Source: JACCZR01 sp035296565
GTDB lineage: Bacteria > Actinomycetota > Thermoleophilia > Solirubrobacterales > Thermoleophilaceae
Assembly (NCBI GenBank): GCA_035296565.1
Contig: DATHAQ010000033.1
Location: 1-30,873, forward strand
Length of the DNA: 30,873 bases
Direction: 5' to 3'
In this document: positions 1 through 9,539 of the stretch, one piece after another
Layout of the letters: each line of letters opens with the position of its first letter
How positions within the stretch are numbered: position 1 is the stretch's first letter
The notes under the pieces: model-generated
Databases searched by the model: none
Told to the model about the DNA's origin: nothing
What the model saw: the letters and a program-made list of their open reading frames with translations, nothing else
Program-made: the position numbers and the translations under genes

Positions 1-987
1 GACATCGACCTGATGACGATGGACGTGATCTGGACGGCCGAGTTCGCGCAGGCCGGGTGGGTGCGCCAGTGGACGGGCGCCAACGCCGCGGCGGCGCGCA
101 AGGGCCGGATCCCCTCACTGGTGCGCACCGCCGAGTACCAGAACAAGCTCTGGGCGGCGCCCTTCACCACCAACACCCAGCTGCTGTGGTTCAACAAGGA
201 CATCGTCAAGGGCAAGCCGCCCGCCACCTGGGACGAGCTGTTCGCGCAGTCCAAGGAGCTGGGCGACAAGGGGACGATCGAGGTCCAGGCCGCGCGCTAT
301 GAGGGTCTGACCGTCTGGTTCAACGCGCTGGTGGCCTCCCAAGGCGGCCAGATCGTGGACGAGAGCGGACGGGCCAAGGTGAACCAGACGGCCGAGCGCG
401 CCGGGGCGATCATGAAGCGGCTGGCCACCGGCAATTCCGCGCCCGAGGGCCTGAACAACATGAAGGAGGACCAGGGCCGGCTGGAGTTCCAGAGCGGCAA
501 CTCCGCCTTCCAGATCAACTACCCGTTCATCTACGCGAGCGCCGGTGAGGAGGCGCCCGACTTTCAGAAGAAGATCGGCTTCGCGCGCTATCCGGCCGTG
601 GAGAAGGGGCGCAAGAGCGCGCCGCCCATCGGCGGCTTCAACATCGGCGTCTCCAAGTACTCCGGCAACCCGGATCTCGCCTTCGAGGCGGGCAAATGCC
701 TGGCCTCCAGCGACAGCCAGCTGATCGCCAACGCGAAGGGCGGGCTGCCGCCCACCACCGAGGCCCTATTCACCTCGAAGGAAGTCCAGAAGGCGTATCC
801 GGGCTTCGCCACGCTGATGCGTGAGTCGCTCAAGGACGGCAAGCCGCGGCCGACCACCCCGGCTTACAACGACGTCTCGCTCGCGGTGCAGGCGACGCTG
901 CACCCGATCGGGAGCATCGATCCGCCGCAGGTGCCACCTGACCTGCGCGACAAGCTCAAGACCGTCGAGGAGGGCGGGATCTTCTGA
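1..987 (+). CDS. ABC transporter sugar-binding protein (5' truncated)
   Basis: Extracellular solute-binding protein, family 1, of a carbohydrate ABC importer. The reading frame is open from the first base of the window, so the signal peptide and first part of the N-terminal lobe are missing; about 328 residues remain. The visible start DLMTMDVIWTAEFAQAGW resembles the segment of trehalose/maltose binding proteins (LpqY, ThuE type) that follows the first strand pairs, and FNKD, PPATWDEL and a glycine-rich GGFNIGVSKYS segment are typical of the family. It captures sugar outside the membrane and delivers it to the two permeases that follow. The stop overlaps the permease start (TGATG, 985-989), so the genes are translationally coupled. 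The sugar specificity is inferred from similarity of style only. Confidence 0.9.
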   Translation, partial: DIDLMTMDVIWTAEFAQAGWVRQWTGANAAAARKGRIPSLVRTAEYQNKLWAAPFTTNTQLLWFNKDIVKGKPPATWDELFAQSKELGDKGTIEVQAARYEGLTVWFNALVASQGGQIVDESGRAKVNQTAERAGAIMKRLATGNSAPEGLNNMKEDQGRLEFQSGNSAFQINYPFIYASAGEEAPDFQKKIGFARYPAVEKGRKSAPPIGGFNIGVSKYSGNPDLAFEAGKCLASSDSQLIANAKGGLPPTTEALFTSKEVQKAYPGFATLMRESLKDGKPRPTTPAYNDVSLAVQATLHPIGSIDPPQVPPDLRDKLKTVEEGGIF

Positions 988-1907
988 TGGCGGCGACGAC
1001 CGCACCCGCCCAGGCCGGCGCGCCGGCCAAAGGCGGCAAGAGCGCCCGCTCGCGCGAGGAGCGGCGGCTGGCCTGGATGCTGTGCGCGCCGGCGGTGATC
1101 GTGATGCTGCTGGTCACCGGCTATCCGATCGGCTACGCGGTCTACCTCTCGCTGCAGAAGACCGATCTGCGCTTCCCGGGCCGGTCGGAGTTCGTCGGGC
1201 TCGACAACTACATCGAGGTGCTGACCTCGAGCTCGTGGTGGACCGACGTGTTCAACACGCTGTTCATCACCGTCACCTCCGTCTCCATCGAGCTGGTTCT
1301 CGGGATCGGGATCGCGTTGGTGATGCACCGGGCGATCTTCGGCCGCGGCCCCGTGCGCGCGGCCGTGCTGATCCCCTACGGCATCGTCACCGTCGTGGCC
1401 GCCTTCGCGTGGCGGTACGCGTTCTCGCCCGACTCCGGCTTCGTCCTCACCGAGCAGGACCTCCTCGGCGACCGCTGGGGCTCGATGGCGATCATCGTGC
1501 TCACCGAGGTCTGGAAGACGACGCCGTTCATGGCGCTTCTGCTGCTCGCGGGCCTCGCGCTGGTGCCGGATGAGCTGCACGAGGCGGCGAAGGTCGACGG
1601 CGCGGGACCGGTGCAGCGCTTCTTCCGGATCACGATCCCGCTGATGAAGCCGGCGATCCTGGTGGCGCTGCTGTTCCGCACGCTCGATGCCTTCCGGGTG
1701 TTCGACAGCGTCTTCATCCTCACCCAAGGCGGAGGCAACAACACCGAGACGGTCTCGATCCTCGGCTACAAGGTGCTCATCACGCGCCTGAACCTCGGCG
1801 TGGGCTCGGCCATCTCGGTGCTGATCTTCCTGTTCGTGATCCTCATCGCCGTCCTCTTCGTGAAGGGCCTCGGCACCTCCACGGCACAGCAGAGGGGAGA
1901 GACATGA
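987..1907 (+). CDS. Sugar ABC transporter permease, MalF type
   Basis: Integral membrane subunit of a carbohydrate importer (binding-protein-dependent transport family, MetI-like fold), 306 residues. A charged cytoplasmic N-terminus (about 1-28) is followed by a membrane segment (about 30-52) and then the permease core. The EAA loop that docks on the ATPase is clear near residues 195-218 (HEAAKVDGAGPVQRFFRITIP). The C-terminal hydrophobic segment is followed by a short polar tail. It overlaps the binding-protein gene by one base and the next permease by four (ATGA at 1904-1907). Pairing with the MalG-type protein should give the heterodimeric channel. Substrate is probably a disaccharide such as trehalose or maltose, which is inference. 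Confidence 0.92.
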   Translation: MAATTAPAQAGAPAKGGKSARSREERRLAWMLCAPAVIVMLLVTGYPIGYAVYLSLQKTDLRFPGRSEFVGLDNYIEVLTSSSWWTDVFNTLFITVTSVSIELVLGIGIALVMHRAIFGRGPVRAAVLIPYGIVTVVAAFAWRYAFSPDSGFVLTEQDLLGDRWGSMAIIVLTEVWKTTPFMALLLLAGLALVPDELHEAAKVDGAGPVQRFFRITIPLMKPAILVALLFRTLDAFRVFDSVFILTQGGGNNTETVSILGYKVLITRLNLGVGSAISVLIFLFVILIAVLFVKGLGTSTAQQRGET

Positions 1908-2728
1908 CCAGGCAGCACGTGTACTGGCTGATCGCGATCCTGCTGGTGCTGCTGTACGCCCTCGGGCCCGTGGCCTGGATCCTGTCGTTGTCATTCGAGA
2001 ACCCCGAGAAGATCGGCGCCGGCGGCTTCTTCCCAACGGACTTCACCTGGGACAACTACAAGCTGCTGTTCGAGGGACCGCCCGACTTCCGCTACGCGCT
2101 GCTGAACTCGCTGGGCATCGCGGCCATCGCGACCTTCATCTCGATCGGGTTGGCCTCCATGGCCGCGTACGCCCTGGCGCGCTTGGAGTTCGCGGGCAAG
2201 GCGGTCATCCTCTCGGGCGCGCTGGCCATCGCCATGTTCCCGCCCATCTCGATCGCCGGCTCGCTGTTCGACATCTGGCGCTCGGTCGGCCTGTTCGACA
2301 CCTGGCCCGGGCTGATCATTCCCTACATGACGTTCTCGCTGCCGCTCGCGATCTACACGCTCAGCGCGTTCTTCCGCGAGATTCCCTGGGAGCTCGAGCA
2401 GGCGGCTCAGGTGGACGGCGCCACGCCCTTCCAGGCCTTCCGACGCGTGATCGTCCCGCTGGCGGCGCCCGGTGTGTTCACCGCGGCGATCCTCGTGTTC
2501 ATCTTCGCGTGGAACGACTTCCTGTTCGCCACCACGCTCACGTCCACCAACGCGGCACGCACCGTGCCCGCGACGCTGGCCTTCTTCACCGGCGCGTCGC
2601 AGTTCACGCAGCCCATCGGAGCGATCTCCGCGGCTGCGGTGGTGGTCACGATTCCCATCGTGATCATGGTCCTGATCTTCCAGCGCCGTATCGTGGCGGG
2701 CCTCACCGCCGGCGCAGTAAAGGGGTGA
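1904..2728 (+). CDS. Sugar ABC transporter permease, MalG type
   Basis: Second membrane subunit of the carbohydrate importer, 274 residues, with an N-terminal membrane segment (about 7-27) and roughly five more in the permease core. The EAA loop is at about 165-188 (LEQAAQVDGATPFQAFRRVIVP), followed by a hydrophobic stretch containing FAWNDFLFA, a hallmark of MalG-type permeases. A purine-rich ribosome site (GGGGAG, 1894-1899) precedes the ATG by four bases, inside the end of the MalF-type gene, and the two genes overlap by ATGA. The family forms a heterodimer with the MalF-type partner and binds a MalK-like ATPase, which is encoded next. Confidence 0.93.
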   Translation: MTRQHVYWLIAILLVLLYALGPVAWILSLSFENPEKIGAGGFFPTDFTWDNYKLLFEGPPDFRYALLNSLGIAAIATFISIGLASMAAYALARLEFAGKAVILSGALAIAMFPPISIAGSLFDIWRSVGLFDTWPGLIIPYMTFSLPLAIYTLSAFFREIPWELEQAAQVDGATPFQAFRRVIVPLAAPGVFTAAILVFIFAWNDFLFATTLTSTNAARTVPATLAFFTGASQFTQPIGAISAAAVVVTIPIVIMVLIFQRRIVAGLTAGAVKG

Positions 2729-2737
2729 GATACCGCA

Positions 2738-3979
<1,242 letters not shown>

Positions 3980-4005
3980 GCGGCGCGCGCGCACCACGCG
4001 CACCT

Positions 4006-4043
4006 CCTGAAAAAGTCCTCAGGGCGCTGAGCGATTTCTGAGA
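4006..4043 (+). repeat. Diverged copy of an intergenic repeat
   Basis: A 38 bp segment in the 90 bp gap between the sugar ATPase and the oxidoreductase. It has an A-run, a near-palindromic core TCAGGGCGCTGA (4019-4030) and a following ATTT, in the same order and spacing as the two copies at 27655-27806. Ungapped comparison with the 27655 copy gives about two thirds identity, 10 of 12 in the core. It may be a dispersed intergenic element or a weak hairpin. Confidence 0.4.
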
Positions 4044-4069
4044 GACGTGCGCGCTTTCCTTTCGGGACC

Positions 4070-5482
4070 TTGACGCGTGTCGCCGTGGTCGGCGCCGGGC
4101 ACAACGGCCTGGTCGCCGCGGCCTACCTGGCGCGGGCCGGGCTGGATGTCGAGGTTCTGGAGCGCCGGCACATCGTTGGTGGCGCCTGTGTGACCGAGGA
4201 GCTGTGGCCCGGCGTGTGGGGCTCGCCCGGGGCCTACACGCTGTCCCTGCTGCGTAGGGAGATCATCCGGGACCTCGAGCTCCGTTCGCACGGGCTCGAG
4301 GTCCATGTCCACGAGCCGTACCTGTTCGCGCCGTTCCCCGACGGCCGGTCTGTCGTGATCTGGTCGGACGCAAACCGCACGGCCAGGCAGCTGGAGAAGG
4401 ACTGGTCGGCCGAGGACGCGCGGACCTACGGGGAGTGGGCCGAGCGCCGCGAGCTCGCCGCCGCGCGGGCCCGCCCGTTGATGCTGGAGCCCGCCGACCG
4501 CGAGCGCTGGCTGGAGGCCGTGGGCTCGCAGCTGCTCGAGGGTTCGATCGCCGACGAGCTGGCAGGGATTCCCTCGGAGCGGGTCCGCGTCCCGTTAGCC
4601 CTCCAGGGGCTGATCGGCTGCCTGGTCGGGCCCGAGGACCCCGGGACCTCGTTCATCGCCCTGTTCCACGACCTGGGCGAGGCGGCCGGCCCTCCTGGGG
4701 CGTGGGGCTTCGCGCGTGGCGGCATGGGCGCGGTGACCCGGGCGCTGCGTGGCGCCGCGGAGGCCGCGGGCGCGCGGGTCAGGACCGAGGTGGAGGTGGA
4801 GTCGATCGACGGGCTCGAGGCCGACATCGTGGTTTCGGCGGCCGACCCGCTGACCAGCGCCCGCCTGGCAGGAGTCGAACCACCGGCCGGCTGGCGCCAG
4901 GCCGGTCCCGTGGTCAAGGTGATGTGCCTGCTCGAGGGGCTGCCCGGCTTTCCGGCCTGGCCGGGCCAGGAGCCGTGGCGCGGCTCGATCGACATCGGCT
5001 ACTCGCTCGACGAGCTCTCGCTGGCTGCGTTCGACGCGCGTGCGGGCCGGCCCGCCGAGCGCCCCTGGATCGAGGCCGCCTGCCAGACCGCCACGGACCC
5101 GACACTGGCGCCGGCGGGCAAGCACGTCCTGTCGCTCTTCTGCCAGTGCTTTTCGCCCGACGTGGACCCCGAGGCCGCCGCCGACGCGGCGGTGGCGCGC
5201 TTCGCCGAGGTCTGCCCCGGGTTGCCCGACCGCATCGAGGGGCGGATCGCGCTGGGCCCGCGCCAGCTCGAGCAGCGCTTCGGCATCGCCGGCGGGCACA
5301 TCTTCCACGGCGACATGCTGCCGGGTCAGCTGCTCGAGGAGCGCCTGCACCCACGCTCCTTCGGCGGCCGGCCCTACCTGGCCGGCGCGGGGGCGCACCC
5401 CGGGGGCGGGGTCACCGGAGCGCCCGGCTACCTGGCCGCTCGGGCGGTCCTCGAGGACCTGGGGTCGATCCGGCGTCGCTAG
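4070..5482 (+). CDS. FAD-dependent oxidoreductase, phytoene desaturase/PYROXD2-like
   Basis: Flavoprotein of the amine-oxidase/phytoene-desaturase superfamily, 470 residues. The FAD-binding dinucleotide fold is at the extreme N-terminus: VAVVGAGHNGLVAAAYLARAG (residues 4-24) followed by EVLERR, then GGAC as in phytoene dehydrogenases. A second FAD motif lies at the C-terminus, AGAGAHPGGGVTGAPGYLAAR (about 438-458). The central WGFARGGMGAVTRAL segment matches the substrate/cofactor domain of this group. A TTG start is chosen because the dinucleotide fold begins four codons later. No carotenoid genes are nearby, so a carotenoid substrate cannot be claimed; many actinobacterial members are of unknown function. 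Its stop codon interlocks with that of the convergent MDR gene in the tetranucleotide CTAG (5479-5482). Confidence 0.85.
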   Translation: MTRVAVVGAGHNGLVAAAYLARAGLDVEVLERRHIVGGACVTEELWPGVWGSPGAYTLSLLRREIIRDLELRSHGLEVHVHEPYLFAPFPDGRSVVIWSDANRTARQLEKDWSAEDARTYGEWAERRELAAARARPLMLEPADRERWLEAVGSQLLEGSIADELAGIPSERVRVPLALQGLIGCLVGPEDPGTSFIALFHDLGEAAGPPGAWGFARGGMGAVTRALRGAAEAAGARVRTEVEVESIDGLEADIVVSAADPLTSARLAGVEPPAGWRQAGPVVKVMCLLEGLPGFPAWPGQEPWRGSIDIGYSLDELSLAAFDARAGRPAERPWIEAACQTATDPTLAPAGKHVLSLFCQCFSPDVDPEAAADAAVARFAEVCPGLPDRIEGRIALGPRQLEQRFGIAGGHIFHGDMLPGQLLEERLHPRSFGGRPYLAGAGAHPGGGVTGAPGYLAARAVLEDLGSIRRR

Positions 5483-6408
5483 GGGACGATCGCAAGCTTG
5501 ACGTGGGGCCCGGAAGCCTGGCGCTCCCAGGCCCCGGCGATGTCGTCCAACCCGACCGCCTCGACGTCGCAGGTCAGCTCGCCCGCCGCCGCGTGCTCGG
5601 CCATGCGCCGGTAGGCCGCCACGCGGGTCTCGCGGTCGACCTGGAAGTTCGTCAAGCCGAGGATCGACAACCCTTTGCCGCGCACGGTCGCCGAGGCGAC
5701 GCTGGCCTCGGCCCCCGCCGACTGGCCGATCTGCGCGATCCGGGCGTGCGGCGCCGCGGCCTCCAGCGCAGCCACGCCCGGCTCGCCCCAGAGGGGGTCG
5801 ACCACCACGTCAGGGCCCTCGCCGCCGCAGGCCTCGGCGAGCGCCGCGGCGTCGTCGGCGGAGCCCAGTACCACGGTGGCGTCCGCGCCGAGCTCCTCCA
5901 CGCGGCGCAGGCGTTCGGCGTCACGGGCGGCGCCGACGACGCGGGCGGCGCCGAGCAGTCGCGCCGCCTGCACCGCGATTGTTCCCACCGGCCCGGTGGC
6001 GCCGAGGATCAGCGCGGTCTCGCCCTCGGCCAGCCGCGCCCGGTACTCCAGCGAGAGCCAGCCGGCCAGGCCGGCAACCCCGAAGCACACCGCCAGCGCT
6101 GGGTCGAGCCCCTCGGGGAGCTCGACCAGCTCGTCGGAGTTCACCGCCGCGCGCTCGGCCATGGAGCCGCGCGAGGAGTTGAAGTAGGCGAGTCGACCAT
6201 CGCCCAGCCGGGCGATGCCCTCGCTGCCCGCAACGTAGGGCGGGTCGGGCGAGCCGCCGTGGAAGGTGCCCTGCGCGCGTGCGAGATCCACCGGGTTGAG
6301 CCCGGCGGCCGCCACCTCGACCACCTCCTCGCCCTCGCGCGGCTCGGGCTCCTCGACGTCACGCAGCTCGGGCGTCGCGCCGAACTCGGGTACCACCACC
6401 GCCCGCAT
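5479..6408 (-). CDS. Zinc-independent MDR family quinone reductase-like oxidoreductase
   Basis: Medium-chain dehydrogenase/reductase, 309 residues, of the quinone oxidoreductase (NADPH:quinone/crotonyl-CoA reductase-like) branch. A GroES-like N-terminal domain (about 1-120, with AAAGLNPVDLARAQG) precedes a Rossmann domain whose nucleotide loop is GATGPVG at 136-142, then VVGAARD, a typical NADPH-binding edge. The structural and catalytic zinc cysteines of true alcohol dehydrogenases are absent, so hydride transfer without metal is expected. The start is ATG at 6408, reached from the upstream gene by a TAATG overlap; a longer open frame upstream is only a shadow of that gene. Substrate unknown. 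Confidence 0.85.
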   Translation of the reverse strand: MRAVVVPEFGATPELRDVEEPEPREGEEVVEVAAAGLNPVDLARAQGTFHGGSPDPPYVAGSEGIARLGDGRLAYFNSSRGSMAERAAVNSDELVELPEGLDPALAVCFGVAGLAGWLSLEYRARLAEGETALILGATGPVGTIAVQAARLLGAARVVGAARDAERLRRVEELGADATVVLGSADDAAALAEACGGEGPDVVVDPLWGEPGVAALEAAAPHARIAQIGQSAGAEASVASATVRGKGLSILGLTNFQVDRETRVAAYRRMAEHAAAGELTCDVEAVGLDDIAGAWERQASGPHVKLAIVP

Positions 6409-7244
6409 TAGCGTTTGAGCCTGTCGAGGACCTCTTCGCTCCACTCGTGGGTGCGCAGCAGGCGATAGCGCTCGGCGGCCACGCGCATGTAGGCCTCGGT
6501 CTCGGTCTGGGCGCCGATCAGCTCGGCTTCCTGCAGCATCTCCACCACGGGCTCGTACTCCTCCCCGAACCACTCGACCGCAACCTCTCCGCGGCTCATC
6601 AGCTCGCCGCGGTCGCGCATCAGGCGGAAGCCCCAGGCCTCGACGCCCTCGGCCAGGTCGCCGTACTGGCGCTCGGGCTCGCTCACCACGATGCGGGAGC
6701 GCGCCTCCGCGGGCAGGGGCACGCGCTCGAAGAACAGCCGCTCGTGTGACTTCAGGGGGAGGTCGCCGAGGCGGATGTTGCGGTCCGCGCCCACGCGCGT
6801 CTGCACCTCGGTGACGTAGGCGTCGATGGTGTCGAGCCCCAGCGCTCGGGCCACCGACACGCGGTGGTGGCCGTCGCGCACGAAGTGCACCTCGCCGATG
6901 CGGTAGAGGTCGATGGGAGGCATCGACTCGCCGCGGCGCTGAGCCGCGGCGATCCGCTCCCAGCGCGCCCGCACCCGTCCCGACACCGGCCGGAAGGCGC
7001 GATCGAACTCGCGCCCGCGGTCCACCGTGCCGACGATCGAGTCGAGCTCCACCGACTGCAGCCCGAGGCTGCGCTCGCCCACCCGCCCGAGGGCCGCCAC
7101 CACCTCCTCGAAGGGCAGGATCACGAACACGTCTCCCGGCTCGCGGCGCAGGCGGCTGGACAGCCGGGCCAGTGCTCGTCGGCGGCGCGCGCGGCCGAAA
7201 TCGAACTGGGCGTCGGTTCCCGGGAAACCCGTGTCGCGCGCCAT
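6408..7244 (-). CDS. ParB/sulfiredoxin-fold domain protein
   Basis: A 278-residue protein with a ParB/Srx-like N-terminal domain. The diagnostic feature is IGEVHFVRDGHHRVSVARALG, whose DGHHRVS (124-130) corresponds to the ParB GExR/DGxHR-type phosphate-binding loop, preceded by PPIDLYRIG as in ParB-type domains. The N-terminus is basic (RARRRRALARLSSRLRR) and the C-terminal 80 residues are charged and helical. There is no helix-turn-helix of a chromosome-partition ParB, and no ParA beside it, so a role in segregation is unlikely; the domain may bind or hydrolyse a nucleotide. The stop overlaps the start of the MDR gene (TAATG), implying co-translation. Confidence 0.7.
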   Translation of the reverse strand: MARDTGFPGTDAQFDFGRARRRRALARLSSRLRREPGDVFVILPFEEVVAALGRVGERSLGLQSVELDSIVGTVDRGREFDRAFRPVSGRVRARWERIAAAQRRGESMPPIDLYRIGEVHFVRDGHHRVSVARALGLDTIDAYVTEVQTRVGADRNIRLGDLPLKSHERLFFERVPLPAEARSRIVVSEPERQYGDLAEGVEAWGFRLMRDRGELMSRGEVAVEWFGEEYEPVVEMLQEAELIGAQTETEAYMRVAAERYRLLRTHEWSEEVLDRLKR

Positions 7245-7261
7245 GGCCCCGACGGTACTCC

Positions 7262-8104
7262 TCAGCCCACCACCAGTTCGAACGCGGCGGGGAAGACCTC
7301 GAAGCGGGCCGGGCCGTGGCGCACCACCTCGCCGTCCACGTTGAACTCGGTCCCGGCGGGGACCTCCAGGCGCACCTCGTGGCCGCGCCGGTGGCTGACT
7401 CCGCGCTGCTCGGTCACGCGGCCCGTGCGCATGCCCGCCGCGCGCAGCGCGAGGAGCGCACGCGGGCCGTCCTGCAGCACGACGGTCTCCAGGAAGCCGT
7501 CGCTGGCGTCGGCCACGTTGAGGTGCGAGCCGCCGCCGAAGGCGCCCGAGCTGGCGACCGTGACCTGCCAGGCGTTGCCCTGGTAGAGGAGGTCGCCGTC
7601 GACATAGACACGGGAGGGCACCGGGGAGTCCATGACCGCCGCGCCCATCGCGCCGATCCCGTAGGCGGCCACGCCGAGGGCGCGCTTCCACGGCCCGGCC
7701 CGGCGCGCCGCCGGCGCGGCCAGGCCCGAGCTGGCCACGTTCAGGAACGGACGCTCGTCCATCCAGGCCAGCTCGAGCCGGCGTGTGCGGCGCCCGGAGG
7801 CGGCCAGCAGGCACGCGCCGCGCAGCCCGCGCGGCAATCCGTGTGCGCGCGCGAAGTCGTTGGCGGTGCCCGCCGCGATCACCGCCAGCGGCTTGCCGGC
7901 CTCCGACGCCGCCACCGCCACGGCGGCCACCGTGCCGTCGCCGCCGGCCACCACCAGACGATCGGCGCTCGACTCCGCGGCGGCGCGCTCGTCCCCGAGC
8001 TCGAAGACCGTCACCTCCGCGCCGGCCTGGCGCAGGGCGGTCTCCACCGTGGCGGTGTTGCGTCCCGAGCCGGACGCGGCGTTGACGATCAGGGCGACCT
8101 TCAC
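7262..8104 (-). CDS. Diacylglycerol kinase family lipid kinase
   Basis: Lipid kinase of the DagK/YegS/LCB5 family, 280 residues. The N-terminal nucleotide-binding domain shows VALIVNAASGSGR (3-15), the invariant GGDGT at 54-58 and GTANDFAR at 79-86. The C-terminal beta-sandwich domain carries NVASSGLAAP and a late FNVDGE segment, as in the family. It phosphorylates a lipid alcohol such as diacylglycerol at the inner membrane face. The GTG at 8104 is chosen because the nucleotide fold starts immediately after it; the frame stays open upstream only as an antisense shadow of the dehydrogenase gene. Its start lies 24 bases from the divergent start at 8129. Confidence 0.88.
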   Translation of the reverse strand: MKVALIVNAASGSGRNTATVETALRQAGAEVTVFELGDERAAAESSADRLVVAGGDGTVAAVAVAASEAGKPLAVIAAGTANDFARAHGLPRGLRGACLLAASGRRTRRLELAWMDERPFLNVASSGLAAPAARRAGPWKRALGVAAYGIGAMGAAVMDSPVPSRVYVDGDLLYQGNAWQVTVASSGAFGGGSHLNVADASDGFLETVVLQDGPRALLALRAAGMRTGRVTEQRGVSHRRGHEVRLEVPAGTEFNVDGEVVRHGPARFEVFPAAFELVVG

Positions 8105-8128
8105 TCGGATAGCTTCGCGGCTGATCCC

Positions 8129-9058
8129 GTGGCCCGCGTATTCGTGACCCGCGAGCTGCCCGGCCGGGCGCTCGAGAAGCTGGCCGCCGAGCACGACGTC
8201 GATCTCTGGGCCGAGCGCGACGCGCCGCCTTTCGTGGACCTGTGCCGGCGCTCGGCCGGGGCCGAGGGGCTGCTGTGCATGCTCACCGATCGCATCGACG
8301 CAGAGCTGCTCGACGCCGCGCCGGGGCTGCGCGCGATCTCCACCATGGCCGTGGGCACCGACAACATCGACCTCTCCGAGGCGGCGCGGCGCGGCGTGCC
8401 GGTGGGCCACACGCCTGACGTCCTCACCGATACCACCGCCGACCTCGCGGTGGCCCTCATGCTCGCCGCCGCGCGGCGGCTGCCGGAGGGCGAGGCCGCC
8501 GTCCGGGCCGGGGAGTGGGGGCCGTGGCATCCGGGCTGGATGCTCGGCCGCGACCTGCACGGGGCCACCGTCGGGATCGTCGGCATGGGGCGCATCGGGC
8601 AGGCCGTGGCTCGCCGGCTCGAGGGCTTCGGCGTGCGGCTGCTCGACGCCCGCCGTGACGGGCTCGAGCGCCTGCTCGACGAGTCGGACTTCGTGTCGCT
8701 GCACTGTCCCCTCACCCAGGGCACGCGGGGGCTGATCGACGCCGCGATGCTGCGGCGGATGAGGCCCGAGGCCATCCTCGTCAACACGGCGCGCGGCCCG
8801 ATCGTGGACGCGGGGGCGCTGGCGGACGCGCTGGCCGCCGGCGAGATCGCCGCGGCGGCCCTCGACGTGACCGACCCCGAGCCGCTGCCCACCGACCACC
8901 CGCTTCTGAGCGCCCCCAACCTGATCGTGCTGCCCCACGTCGGCTCGGCCACCCATGCGACGCGCGAGACGATGGCCGACGTCGCGGTCGACAACCTCCT
9001 GGCGGCGCTGCGCGGCGAGCCGATGCCCCACACCGCCTACGCGGGGGAGCTCGGCTGA
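8129..9058 (+). CDS. D-2-hydroxyacid dehydrogenase (glyoxylate/hydroxypyruvate reductase type)
   Basis: NAD(P)-dependent D-isomer-specific 2-hydroxyacid dehydrogenase, 309 residues. The NAD loop GMGRIG is at 152-157. The catalytic set is complete: Arg222 in NTARG, Glu251 in DPEP and His270 in PHVGSAT. LDARRDG after the fold occupies the cofactor-selecting position. HPGWMLGRDLHG before the fold resembles glyoxylate reductases (GyaR/GRHPR type), so conversion of glyoxylate or hydroxypyruvate to glycolate or glycerate is the likely reaction. It is slightly shorter than the usual 315-335 residues. A GTG start at 8129 is chosen because VARVFVTRELPG is the canonical N-terminus; the frame is open far upstream only by chance. 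Confidence 0.9.
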   Translation: MARVFVTRELPGRALEKLAAEHDVDLWAERDAPPFVDLCRRSAGAEGLLCMLTDRIDAELLDAAPGLRAISTMAVGTDNIDLSEAARRGVPVGHTPDVLTDTTADLAVALMLAAARRLPEGEAAVRAGEWGPWHPGWMLGRDLHGATVGIVGMGRIGQAVARRLEGFGVRLLDARRDGLERLLDESDFVSLHCPLTQGTRGLIDAAMLRRMRPEAILVNTARGPIVDAGALADALAAGEIAAAALDVTDPEPLPTDHPLLSAPNLIVLPHVGSATHATRETMADVAVDNLLAALRGEPMPHTAYAGELG

Positions 9059-9067
9059 GCCAGGGGG

Positions 9068-9529
9068 TCAGTCCCCGATCACCTTGATCACCAGCCGCTT
9101 GGGGCGCCGGCCGTCGAACTCGGTGTAGAACACGGCCTGCCAGGGGCCGAGGTCGAGGCGCCCCGCGGTCACGGGCAGCACCACCTGCTGGTGCACGAGC
9201 AGGTTCTTGAGGTGGGCGTCGCCGTTGTCCTCGCCGCCGCGGTGGTGGCGGTAGTCGCCGGGGTCGGGCAGCAGCGAAGCCGCGGTGTCGTTGGACGGCT
9301 CCTTCCAGCTCGGCGGGGCGATCTTGTCCAGCCACTCCAGGGCGTCCTCCTGGATGCCCGGCTCGTCGTCGTTGACCCAGACACCCGCGGTGATGTGCAT
9401 GGCCGAGACGAGCACCATGCCCTCAGCGACGCCGGACTCGTCGACCTCCCGCTGGACGTCCTCGGTGATGCGGACGAACTCGCGGCGCTCGCGGGTCTCG
9501 AAGGTTCGGTACGCCGTGTGCGATTTCAT
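9068..9529 (-). CDS. YjbQ/UPF0047 family protein
   Basis: Small protein of the YjbQ family (secondary thiamine-phosphate synthase-like annotation, UPF0047), 153 residues. The family hallmarks are HITAGVWVNDDEPG near 50-63, a conserved glycine/histidine region ending in AHLKNLLVHQQVVLPV, and the C-terminal GRLDLGPWQAVFYTEFDG...RRLVIKV type strand. Members form trimers with a conserved histidine cluster that could bind a ligand; the physiological role is not firmly known. The ATG at 9529 has a strong AGGAG four to eight bases upstream (9534-9538). That site lies against the divergent SDR start at 9540. Confidence 0.88.
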   Translation of the reverse strand: MKSHTAYRTFETRERREFVRITEDVQREVDESGVAEGMVLVSAMHITAGVWVNDDEPGIQEDALEWLDKIAPPSWKEPSNDTAASLLPDPGDYRHHRGGEDNGDAHLKNLLVHQQVVLPVTAGRLDLGPWQAVFYTEFDGRRPKRLVIKVIGD

Positions 9530-9533
9530 TCGT

Positions 9534-9538
9534 CTCCT
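9534..9538 (-). promoter_or_regulatory. Ribosome binding site of the YjbQ-family gene
   Basis: AGGAG on the minus strand, four bases before the ATG at 9529. It fixes that start. The complementary strand of the same bases is directly upstream of the TTG at 9540 used by the divergent SDR gene, so the two genes share a ten-base spacer. Confidence 0.6.
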
Positions 9539-9539
9539 C

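Noticed and set aside
864..2036. 390-codon minus-strand frame opposite the permease genes
   Set aside because: His/Arg/Asp-rich shadow of the permease genes with no recognisable domain.
4435..6411. 658-codon plus-strand frame across the oxidoreductase and MDR genes
   Set aside because: It is Arg/Gly/Ala-rich low-complexity sequence out of frame with one good gene and antisense to another; no family features. High GC makes such frames common.
8105..8128. Divergent 24 bp spacer as a second interleaved leaderless promoter pair
   Set aside because: The spacer length equals that at 25832-25855, but no TANNNT box lies 7 bases before either GTG; TAGCTT is 13 bases from the plus start and TATCCG touches the minus start.
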